The translations under genes and the position numbers were made by a program. The notes beneath the pieces were generated by a model. The model was given only the letters and a program-made list of their open reading frames with translations. It searched no databases and was not told the DNA's origin. From NCBI GenBank assembly GCA_938004375.1, contig CALKWH010000310.1:1-7804 (forward strand): a DNA stretch of 7,804 nucleotides, in the 5' to 3' direction. The DNA comes from an uncultured Pseudomonadota bacterium (lineage in GTDB: Bacteria; Myxococcota_A; Polyangia; HGW-17). This document shows positions 1 through 6,465 of the stretch, one piece after another (within the stretch, counting starts at the first letter, position 1; each line of letters begins with the position of its first letter).

Positions 1-1
1 A

Positions 2-2464
2 TCTCGGTGGCTGCGCGAGCACGTGCTGCTGGCCGACCCCCTGAAGCTCAAGGCCGAGGTCGACGCGTTGGAACAGTCCAAGATGGCCATGGCCGAGGCC
101 GCCCCCACCGCCGTCGGCAGCCGCGGGCCCGGCGCGCCGCCCCCCGCTCCGGGAGGACCCCGGCTGGCCAAATCCATGGATCGCGCCCGGAAGGCCGACG
201 GCGCCAAGGACACGCCCGCCGAGCGGGCCGACGAGGAGGAGAGCGGCAAGGACGACGGCTCTCCTGTGAAGATCCGCAGCAACTTCGCCGCCCTGGCGCT
301 GTTCGCCCCCGAGTTGAAGACCGACACCTCCGGCCGCGTGACCGTGGACCTCCAGCTGCCGGACAACCTCACGCGCTACCGCCTGATGGCGGTCGCCGTG
401 TCCGGCGCCACCCACTACGGCATCGGCGAGGGGCAGGTCACCGCCCGGCTCCCGGTGCAGGTGCGCCCGTCGCCGCCGCGGTTCCTCAACTTCGGCGATC
501 AGTTCGAGCTGCCGGTGGTGGTGCAGAACCAGACCGACGCCCCCCAGGAGATCAAGGTCGCCGTGCGCGGCTGGAACGTGAAGTGGAAGGGCCCCGTGGG
601 TCAGAAGGTCACCGTCCCGGCGCTGGACCGCCGCGAGCTGCGCTTCGCCGTCGCCACCGACAGCGCGGGCACCGCCAAGTTCGAGGCCGTGGCCGTGGGC
701 GCCGGCGGCTCCGACGCGGCCGGCTTCGAGCTGCCCGTGTGGACCCCCGCGACCACCGAGGGCTTCGCCACTTACGGGACCATCGACGCCGGCTCGATCG
801 TGCAGCCGGTGCAGGTCCCCTCGAACGTCGTCATGGAGTTCGGCGGCCTCAACGTGCAGACCTCGAGCACCCAGTTGCAGGCCCTCACCGACGCCGTGCT
901 CTACCTGTTCTCGTATCCGTACGAGTGCGCCGAGCAGCTCTCCTCCCGGATCATGTCCATCGCCGCGCTGCGCGACGTGCTGACCGCCTTCGAGGCGGCC
1001 GGCCTGCCCCCCGCGGACAAGATCGCCGCGGCCATGGCCCGGGACCTGCAGAAACTGCAGGGGATGCAGAACTACGACGGCGGCTTCCCGTTCTGGATCC
1101 GTGGCCAGGACTCCTGGCCCTTCCTGACGATCCACGTGGCCCACGCACTCCTGCGCGCCAAGGAGAAGGGCTACGCCGTCAATCCGAACATGCTCCAACG
1201 CGCGATGCAGTACCTCAAGGACATCGAGCGCCACATCCCGGCGGACTACCCCGAGTGGGTCAAACGGTCGATCATCGCCCACAGCCTGTACGTGCGCAAT
1301 CTCAACGGAGACCCGGACCCGGTGAAGGCCGCCGAACTGTACCCGCACTTCGCCGACGGCAAGCAGCCCGATCTGGAGGGGGTGGGCTGGCTGTACCCCG
1401 TGTTCATCTCGGCGAAAAAGCAGGACCACCTCGTGAAGATCCGCAAGCTCCTGCTGAACCGCGTGAGCGAGACCGCCGGCAACGCGCACTTCATCACCTA
1501 CGCCTCCGACGGCGCCCACCTGATCCTGCACTCGGACCGCCGCGTGGACGCGCTGCTGCTCTCGGGCGTCATGCTGGACCAGCCCACGAGCGACCTGATT
1601 CCCAAAATCGTCTCCGGGCTGCTGGCCCACCGCAAGCAGGGCCGCTGGACGAACACCCAGGAGAGCGTGTGGGTGCTGCTGGCCATGGACCAGTACTTCA
1701 ACACCTTCGAGAAGATCACGCCCAACTTCGTTTCCCGCATGTGGCTGGGCGACGCCTTCGCCGGTGAGCACCGCTTCGCCGGGCGCACCACCGAGCGCCA
1801 CCTGGTGAGCATCCCCATGCACCAGCTCGGCAAGCCCGGCGACGTGAAGGACCTGCTGCTGGCCAAGGACGGTGCCGGGCGCCTGTACTACCGCATCGGC
1901 ATGGACTACGCGCTCACGGACCTGCGCCCGCCCGCGGCCGATCACGGCTTCACCCTGTCCCGCGCCTACGCCGGCGTCGACGATCCCAAGTCCGTGGAGC
2001 GCCTGGCCGACGGCACCTGGCGGATCAAGGCCGGCTCCCGCGTGAAGGTCACGCTGACCATGCTCGCCCCCTCGCGGCGCTATCATGTGGCGCTGGTCGA
2101 TCCGCTCCCCGCAGGCCTCGAGGCCGAGAACGCCGCCCTCCTGGGCGCGCCACCGGCCTCGGCGACCGGCTCCACCACCTCCTACGGACCGGGCGGCGGG
2201 TGGCACGGCGGACGGAACTCGCGCCACCCCTTCATGATGCGCTGGTGGCGCATGTGGGGCCACTGGTACGAGCACCACAACATCCGAGACGAGCGGGTCG
2301 AGGCCTTCACCTCGCTGCTGGACGCGGGTCTGCACACGTTCACGTATACCGCCCGCGCCACCACCCCCGGCCAGTTCGTCGTGCCCCCGCTCAAAGCCGA
2401 GGAGATGTACGCGCCCGAGACCTTCGGTCGCTCGGCAGGCGACAAGGTCGTCGTCGTTCCCTAG
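2..2464 (+). CDS. Alpha-2-macroglobulin family protein, C-terminal part (5' truncated)
   Basis: This is the C-terminal part of a bacterial A2M, normally a periplasmic or lipid-anchored protease trap that links covalently to attacking proteases. The frame is open to the left edge, so the GTG at nt 23 is only the first in-window start codon and probably internal. Residues are numbered from that GTG. Residues ~20-82 are a low-complexity Ala/Pro/Gly then charged stretch, placed where A2Ms carry the bait region. Residues ~83-150 hold the conserved A2M block (RSNFAALALFAPELKTD, then LPDNLTRYR). The thioester motif C-A-E-Q is intact at 302-305 (nt 926-937) and opens an alpha-helical thioester domain running to ~600. 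An aromatic/His-rich stretch at ~715-760 precedes the conserved C-terminal block (DERVEAF, FTYTARATTPGQFVVPP, MYAPETFGRS). The stop is TAG at 2462-2464. Family assignment is firm. The protease target and anchoring cannot be judged without the N-terminus. Confidence 0.95.
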   Translation, partial: SRWLREHVLLADPLKLKAEVDALEQSKMAMAEAAPTAVGSRGPGAPPPAPGGPRLAKSMDRARKADGAKDTPAERADEEESGKDDGSPVKIRSNFAALALFAPELKTDTSGRVTVDLQLPDNLTRYRLMAVAVSGATHYGIGEGQVTARLPVQVRPSPPRFLNFGDQFELPVVVQNQTDAPQEIKVAVRGWNVKWKGPVGQKVTVPALDRRELRFAVATDSAGTAKFEAVAVGAGGSDAAGFELPVWTPATTEGFATYGTIDAGSIVQPVQVPSNVVMEFGGLNVQTSSTQLQALTDAVLYLFSYPYECAEQLSSRIMSIAALRDVLTAFEAAGLPPADKIAAAMARDLQKLQGMQNYDGGFPFWIRGQDSWPFLTIHVAHALLRAKEKGYAVNPNMLQRAMQYLKDIERHIPADYPEWVKRSIIAHSLYVRNLNGDPDPVKAAELYPHFADGKQPDLEGVGWLYPVFISAKKQDHLVKIRKLLLNRVSETAGNAHFITYASDGAHLILHSDRRVDALLLSGVMLDQPTSDLIPKIVSGLLAHRKQGRWTNTQESVWVLLAMDQYFNTFEKITPNFVSRMWLGDAFAGEHRFAGRTTERHLVSIPMHQLGKPGDVKDLLLAKDGAGRLYYRIGMDYALTDLRPPAADHGFTLSRAYAGVDDPKSVERLADGTWRIKAGSRVKVTLTMLAPSRRYHVALVDPLPAGLEAENAALLGAPPASATGSTTSYGPGGGWHGGRNSRHPFMMRWWRMWGHWYEHHNIRDERVEAFTSLLDAGLHTFTYTARATTPGQFVVPPLKAEEMYAPETFGRSAGDKVVVVP

Positions 2465-2499
2465 TGCAGGGTCCCTCGCCGGCTTCGCGACCGCTCCCC
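2465..2499. other. Convergent intergenic gap with weak hairpin
   Basis: Only 35 nt separate the stop of the A2M gene (+) from the stop of the racemase gene (-). A short inverted repeat, TCGC (2476-2479) and GCGA (2487-2490), encloses a 7-nt loop. An alternative pairing is GGTC (2470-2473) with GACC (2489-2492). No T-tract follows on either strand, so a bidirectional intrinsic terminator is possible but poorly supported. Confidence 0.3.
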
Positions 2500-3696
2500 C
2501 TACAATCCCAAAGGACGGCTCGTCAGCAGCCTCTCCACCACCCTGCGCTCCGTCTCGGACGGGAGCCCCACCAGGGTCTCGTAGTTCAGGTTGTGCACCA
2601 TGTCGCTGAAAGAACTGACGGTGATCTCGTGATCCCCCTGCACCCCGATGAGCACGACCTCGTCTCCGACCTTCACATCCGGGATATCGGTGACGTCCAC
2701 GAGCATCATGTTCATGTTGATCACGCCCACGACGGGTGCCCTGGCCCCCCGTATCAGCACGTGTCCCTGATTGCTGATCTCCCGTCTGTAGCCTTGGGCG
2801 TACCCCACCGGGATCGACGCGACCCGCAGGTCGCGGCTGGCGAGGAAGGAGTAACCATAGGAGATGTACTCACCCTCGGCGACCTCCTTGGTATCCATCA
2901 CCGACGAGGTCCAGCGCAGGACCCTCCGCAGCGGGTCCGGTCTGCGGCTGAAGCCGGCGCCGACGCAGCGGTTGAGGGTGCGGATGCGGGTCTCCTGGGA
3001 GGACCACAGCCCGTACTGGGCGATGCCCACCCGCACCATGTCCAGGATGGTCTCCGGATAATTAAAGATCGCTGCACTGCAGGCGGCGTGGAGCAGGCCC
3101 CCCGAGACCCCGGCCTCCCGCAGCCTCCCCACGAGGGCGTGGAACTCCTGGATCTGGTTCTGGATCCGGTAGTAGTTGCTCACCACCTCCGCGCCGGCGA
3201 AGTGGGTGCAGATTCCCACCACCTCCACGAGCTCCGGGTTCGAGACCAGGAGCCCCGCCACCTCGTCGAGCTCGTCGACCTCCAGCCCCGTCCGGTGAAG
3301 CCCGGTCTCGAGCTCCAGGTGGACCCTGGCCCGGTGGCGCAGCCCCCGGCACACCCGGATGGTCTCGACCAGCCTGCGTGGGGCGAAGACGTAGTACTCG
3401 ATGCCCCGCTCGATCACCCAGGGCAGATCCTGCTCGTCGAGGTACCCCATGATCATCACCCGGGTCCCGGGTCTGCTGACCGCGACGACGCGACGGGCCT
3501 CTTCCAGGGAAAAGACCGAGAAGTGATCGATCCCGCAGGCCTCCACCATGGGCACGAAGTGCTCGATCCCGTGCCCGTAGGCGTTGCTCTTCACCACCGA
3601 GGAGAAGACGACCTTCTCCCCGATGACGGAACGCAGGAACCGCAGGTTGTTCTCGAGGGCCAGGCGGTTGAGCTGGATATGGGAGGTGGCGGTCAT
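2500..3696 (-). CDS. Alanine racemase family PLP enzyme (fold type III), divergent active-site surroundings
   Basis: A complete 398-residue protein, close to the usual ~370-390 of Alr. Alanine racemases interconvert L- and D-alanine in the cytoplasm with PLP. The N-terminal barrel carries the PLP-lysine motif VVKSNAYGHG with Lys36. TGLHRTG at 131-137 contains Arg135, equivalent to the conserved Arg of the TGMxRLG motif. MVRVGIAQYG gives the Arg (222) expected to contact the pyridine nitrogen. In the C-terminal beta domain, ISYGYSF supplies the second catalytic base, Tyr280. Several usual residues differ: GYAQGY replaces GYADGY, VVGVINMNM replaces VGRxxMD, and HAACSA replaces HxANSA. I infer a distinct subfamily that may not be a strict alanine racemase; broad-specificity or serine/basic amino acid racemisation is possible. 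The ATG start overlaps the stop of the upstream M20 gene (ATGA), and AGGAA sits 8 nt before it. It is the last gene of the operon. Confidence 0.9.
   Translation of the reverse strand: MTATSHIQLNRLALENNLRFLRSVIGEKVVFSSVVKSNAYGHGIEHFVPMVEACGIDHFSVFSLEEARRVVAVSRPGTRVMIMGYLDEQDLPWVIERGIEYYVFAPRRLVETIRVCRGLRHRARVHLELETGLHRTGLEVDELDEVAGLLVSNPELVEVVGICTHFAGAEVVSNYYRIQNQIQEFHALVGRLREAGVSGGLLHAACSAAIFNYPETILDMVRVGIAQYGLWSSQETRIRTLNRCVGAGFSRRPDPLRRVLRWTSSVMDTKEVAEGEYISYGYSFLASRDLRVASIPVGYAQGYRREISNQGHVLIRGARAPVVGVINMNMMLVDVTDIPDVKVGDEVVLIGVQGDHEITVSSFSDMVHNLNYETLVGLPSETERRVVERLLTSRPLGL
2944..2964. repeat. Small GC palindrome inside the racemase gene (possible repeat-derived insert)
   Basis: CGGC (2945-2948) and GCCG (2953-2956) flank the loop TGAA, followed directly by the palindrome GGCGCC (2956-2961). 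Read in the gene's frame it gives the peptide VGAGFSR (residues ~245-251), in the variable linker between the barrel and beta domain. From memory, similar GAGFSR peptides arise where small REP-like hairpins are read through in GC-rich genomes. Only one copy is in this window, so repeat status is not shown. Confidence 0.3.
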
Positions 3697-4859
3697 GGCT
3701 GCGGTTCCTGGCCGAAGTAGTCCCGGAGGAATTCATGAATCATCTCGGCGGCCTCCGGGATCAGGAGGTCCGGAAAGACGTAGTCCGGATGATGCAGCGC
3801 CGGCGTGCCTTCCCCGGCGCCAAGCCCGAAATACAGGAGCGGCCCGAGGGCTGCATAGCGCCCGAAGTCCTCGGACCACAAAAAGGGCGTCTCGATCTGC
3901 CGGTGACGCCGCCCGGTCCGCTCGAGGAACTCCTGGAAGCGGCCGGTCAGGACCGGATCACTCACCGTCGCGGGGAACGGCTCGTGACGGGCCAGCTCGC
4001 ACCCCAGGCCGTGGCCGGCGGCCAGCTCCATCGCGAACGCGGAGGCCTCCTGGATCACCCGTTCCAGATCCCAGTCGGACCAGGCGCGGAAGGTGGCCAT
4101 CACGACTCCCTCCCCGGGGGTCGTCCCGAACGCGACCTGACCGACGCGCAGGTGGACCACCGTCGCCTTCACGGACGCCTCCCGGTCGGCCCGGCTCCCG
4201 GGGATGGCCTCCAGAAATCCGGCCAGCGACAGGACCGCCGCGGTGGGGGAGCGGCCCCGCTCGGGCTCCGCCGCGTGGGAGGTCCGGCCGGTCAGCCGCG
4301 CGCTCCAACCGCAGGAGGCGGCCGCGAAGACGCCGGGCCGGAGCACCACCTCGTCCAGGGGAACGCCCGGCAGGTTGTGAAAGCCCACGATCATCCGGGG
4401 AGCGAGGGCGGCGAGGGCCTGACCGTCGACGATCCTCCTGGCGCCCTCCCCGGTCTCCTCGGCTGACTGGAACAGCAGGACCAGCTCGACCCCGGGCGGC
4501 GGATCCTGAAAGAAACGCACCCCCGTCGCGGCGACGATGGCCATGTGCCCGTCGTGACCGCAGCGGTGGGAGTGCTCGCGGACGTGCGCGCGCCCGCGGG
4601 CTTCCCAGGTCTGCGGGATCGGCAGGCCATCGAGCTCGCAGCGGAGCACCGCCCTTCGCGCGGGCGCACGACCGGGGCCGCCCGGGATCCTCACTAGTAG
4701 CCCGCCGGAGCCGTCGAGCCGCTCCACCGTCCCGATGCCGTGGCGACGAAAGAAGCTCTCCACCGTCGCCGCCGTCCGGACCTCCCGGCCCGAGGGCTCG
4801 GCGCACTGCCCGAGTCGCCGCCGCAAGGCCTCCACCCGCCGGATCCACGACGCCCGCAT
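3693..4859 (-). CDS. M20D-family metallo-amidohydrolase (N-acyl amino acid / hippurate hydrolase-like)
   Basis: A 388-residue protein of normal length for the M20D group, which cleaves N-acyl-amino acids (hippurate, indole-acetyl- or N-acetyl-amino acids) with two metal ions. Expected ligands are all present: Cys100 and His102 in HRCGHDGH, the Glu pair 134-135 in FQSAEETGEGA, His161 in GFHNLPG, and a C-terminal His at 356 or 357 in LHHPDY. The lid/dimerisation domain is marked by GRTSHAAEPERGRSP (His195), and the block before the last His by SEDFGRYA. LRCELDGLPI replaces the usual LRADMDALPI, and the N-terminal HPELGFEE-like motif is reduced to PSGREVRTA. I see no signal peptide, so it is probably cytoplasmic. 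The frame is open further upstream, but ATG at 4859 is chosen because it overlaps the upstream stop as ATGA and has GGGGA 6 nt before it. The substrate is unknown; the context points to an N-acylated amino acid, possibly a D form. Confidence 0.9.
   Translation of the reverse strand: MRASWIRRVEALRRRLGQCAEPSGREVRTAATVESFFRRHGIGTVERLDGSGGLLVRIPGGPGRAPARRAVLRCELDGLPIPQTWEARGRAHVREHSHRCGHDGHMAIVAATGVRFFQDPPPGVELVLLFQSAEETGEGARRIVDGQALAALAPRMIVGFHNLPGVPLDEVVLRPGVFAAASCGWSARLTGRTSHAAEPERGRSPTAAVLSLAGFLEAIPGSRADREASVKATVVHLRVGQVAFGTTPGEGVVMATFRAWSDWDLERVIQEASAFAMELAAGHGLGCELARHEPFPATVSDPVLTGRFQEFLERTGRRHRQIETPFLWSEDFGRYAALGPLLYFGLGAGEGTPALHHPDYVFPDLLIPEAAEMIHEFLRDYFGQEPQP
3705..3709 (-). promoter_or_regulatory. 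Ribosome binding site of the alanine racemase-like gene
   Basis: AGGAA on the minus strand lies 8 nt before the ATG at 3696-3694, within the final codons of the M20 gene. Confidence 0.5.
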
Positions 4860-6019
4860 CAGGAGTCCCCATCCCGGAGCGTCGGCTCCACGCGCACCCT
4901 GGAACGCTCCGGGAATGTCCTCCCGAAGTCCTCCGGATCGGGCAGCACCCGCTTGGTGATGTAATTGTCGTTCATCAGACGGACGAAAGCCGAGTAGGAG
5001 CACTTGAACTTGATGGTGTCGCCCAGACGGATGTGCTCGGTGTTCTCCCCGATGTTGACGACGATGATGTCCGAGGTGGCTCCCGCGATCTGAAAGGACG
5101 GGTTCAACGGCGTCAGCCCTGCGACGTCGGTGTCGATCTCGCCGATGGTCACCAGCGCCCGGAAACCGCGCTTTCCGGGAGAATGTCCCTCGGGCGTCGA
5201 CCCGATCAGGCCGTGGAAGGGCGTCGCGGTCCCGACCTCGCACATGGGCACCAGGTTCTTCTCCTTGATCTCGGCGATCTCACCCTCGAGGACCACCACG
5301 TCGTCGCGCAGCCCCTCGAGCCGCCCGCCGCCGACGAGATCCGTGCCCAGGAAGACCGCCTCCCCGATCCGGAAGTGGTTCAGCCCCCTGGGCAGGCGCC
5401 CCTGCAGCACCAGGGGAAGAAAGACGCTCGAACCGGCGGAGATGACCGGCAACTTCTGCCGGAATTTCAACTCCAGCAGCTCCCGGTACAGGATCAACTG
5501 GGCCACCTGATCCACGCTGGGCACGGAGCCCGCCAGGCACCCGATCTGCGCCCCGATCCCGAGGACGCGGATCGCCGGCATGTTGAACACCTGCTCGTAG
5601 AAGTTCACCAGGGAGCCGGGGAGGATGCCCTCACGCAGGTCTCCGAGCTCGATCATGATGATGATGTTGTGGACCCTGCCGTGACGCTGCGCCGCGACGC
5701 CCAGGGCTCTGATCACCTCGATCTCGGAGTTCAGGCTGATGTCGGCCAGGGTCACGATGTCGTCCACCACGGAGAGGTGCGGCAACCGAAGGTACCACTT
5801 CTCCACCTCCGGCGCGGCCCGGTGGATGGCCCGAAGGTTGTCCAGCCGCGAGTCGCACATGGACGCGACGCCCATCGCCGCGAGGGCGCGCAAGGTCTCC
5901 TCGTGACCGCACAGGCACTTCGTGACGAGGCTCCAGTGGGCCCCCTGCCGGGCCATGAACCCCGAGATCATCTGCAGGTTGTGATGCAGGGCCTCCAAAT
6001 TGATGTTGATGCAGTTCAT
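4859..6019 (-). CDS. Alanine/ornithine racemase family PLP-dependent protein (OrrD/YhfX type)
   Basis: A 386-residue protein resembling the alanine/ornithine racemase family that includes clostridial ornithine racemase and E. coli YhfX. These are fold-type III PLP barrels, distinct from ordinary Alr. Family hallmarks are VTKCLCG with the PLP Lys34, CDSRLDNL (55-62), YLRLPHLS (76-83), ADISLNSE (92-99), the diagnostic IELGDLREG (123-131), FRIGEAVFLGTDLVGG (216-231) and EIAEIKEK (247-254). The beta domain carries GATSDIIVVNI and a C-terminal YSAFVRLM. Roughly 25 residues after the last conserved block form an acidic/basic tail. The frame extends upstream, but the ATG at 6019 is preferred: conservation starts there, it overlaps the GNAT stop as ATGA, and GGAG lies 6 nt before it. 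The likely reaction is racemisation of ornithine or another amino acid. Substrate is uncertain, since only ornithine racemase is well characterised in this family. Confidence 0.88.
   Translation of the reverse strand: MNCININLEALHHNLQMISGFMARQGAHWSLVTKCLCGHEETLRALAAMGVASMCDSRLDNLRAIHRAAPEVEKWYLRLPHLSVVDDIVTLADISLNSEIEVIRALGVAAQRHGRVHNIIIMIELGDLREGILPGSLVNFYEQVFNMPAIRVLGIGAQIGCLAGSVPSVDQVAQLILYRELLELKFRQKLPVISAGSSVFLPLVLQGRLPRGLNHFRIGEAVFLGTDLVGGGRLEGLRDDVVVLEGEIAEIKEKNLVPMCEVGTATPFHGLIGSTPEGHSPGKRGFRALVTIGEIDTDVAGLTPLNPSFQIAGATSDIIVVNIGENTEHIRLGDTIKFKCSYSAFVRLMNDNYITKRVLPDPEDFGRTFPERSRVRVEPTLRDGDS
4866..4870 (-). promoter_or_regulatory. Ribosome binding site fixing the M20 start
   Basis: GGGGA on the minus strand lies 6 nt before the ATG at 4859-4857, within the last codons of the OrrD-like gene. 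It supports the 388-residue form of the hydrolase over the longer open frame. Confidence 0.5.
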
Positions 6020-6462
6020 CTCCGGCTCCATCTCATCTCGAGATATTTCGTCTCGAAGCCCGCGCGCCGGTACAGTCGCGCGGCGGGGTTCTCGGGCTCG
6101 ACGTGCAGCTTGATGTCCCCCTCGCAGCGGGCCGCGGCGAGCCCGATGAGCCTTCCGCCCAGGCCTCGGCCGCGCAGGGTCGGTTCGACAGCCAGAAACA
6201 GCAGCAGGTTCGGGGGGACGTACCCGCACATGTGGGTCCGCAGCATGACCAGCCCGCCGACCGGCGCCCGGTCCCGGGTCGCCAGCACGAGGAACCCGCC
6301 ACGCAGGGGATCGAAGACGTACTCCAGCCCGCGGGCCACGTCCTCCAGGGTGTCGTGGTACGGCTTCATCTTTTCATGGAAGAAGGCCGCCAGCGCCTCC
6401 AGGTCCAGACCCTCCGGCAGTTGGTCGGGTCGTTCGATGATCGTGAATTCCACGTCCTGCAT
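6016..6462 (-). CDS. GNAT family N-acetyltransferase
   Basis: A 148-residue single-domain GNAT that would transfer an acetyl group from acetyl-CoA to an amine. Acetyl-CoA binding motif A is visible as FLAVEPTLRGRGLGGRL, with the pyrophosphate-binding R-G-R-G-L-G at 97-102 on the strand-loop-helix. Motif B follows as NPAARLYRRAGF, with Asn125 and the candidate general acid Tyr131. The ATG lies 3 nt after the symporter stop, with the purine-rich AGGGAAGGGG ending 6 nt before it. Its own TGA overlaps the start of the racemase gene. Family membership is firm but the acceptor is not. Sitting between a transporter, racemases and an M20D deacylase, a small amine such as an amino acid is more likely than a ribosomal protein. 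Confidence 0.9.
   Translation of the reverse strand: MQDVEFTIIERPDQLPEGLDLEALAAFFHEKMKPYHDTLEDVARGLEYVFDPLRGGFLVLATRDRAPVGGLVMLRTHMCGYVPPNLLLFLAVEPTLRGRGLGGRLIGLAAARCEGDIKLHVEPENPAARLYRRAGFETKYLEMRWSRR
6026..6029 (-). promoter_or_regulatory. Ribosome binding site fixing the OrrD-like start
   Basis: GGAG on the minus strand sits 6 nt before the ATG at 6019-6017, inside the end of the GNAT gene. A second GGAG directly abuts the ATG and is too close to serve. Together with the ATGA overlap, this favours 6019 over the longer upstream open frame. Confidence 0.6.
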
Positions 6463-6465
6463 GAC

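Noticed and set aside
7..1767. A 586-codon + strand open frame overlapping the A2M gene
   Set aside because: The translation is Arg/Gly/Pro-rich low complexity, while the alternative frame carries the A2M motifs and thioester.
2200..3720. A 506-codon + strand open frame spanning the A2M end and the racemase
   Set aside because: It runs antisense to the racemase with all its motifs. The His/Asp/Val-rich translation is that of an antisense GC-rich frame.
4860..5243. A 128-residue N-terminal extension of the M20D hydrolase
   Set aside because: It overlaps the conserved OrrD-like C-terminal region in another frame, and the resulting protein would be far longer than the M20D family.
5651..5672. 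A short GAT/ATG trinucleotide run
   Set aside because: It encodes the conserved hydrophobic strand before the GDLREG motif and is explained by codon use, not by a microsatellite.
6020..6229. A 70-residue N-terminal extension of the OrrD-like protein from an ATG at 6229
   Set aside because: The extension is Arg/Pro/Ala-rich, lies inside the GNAT gene in another frame, and lacks conservation. The ATGA overlap and ribosome binding site support the start at 6019.
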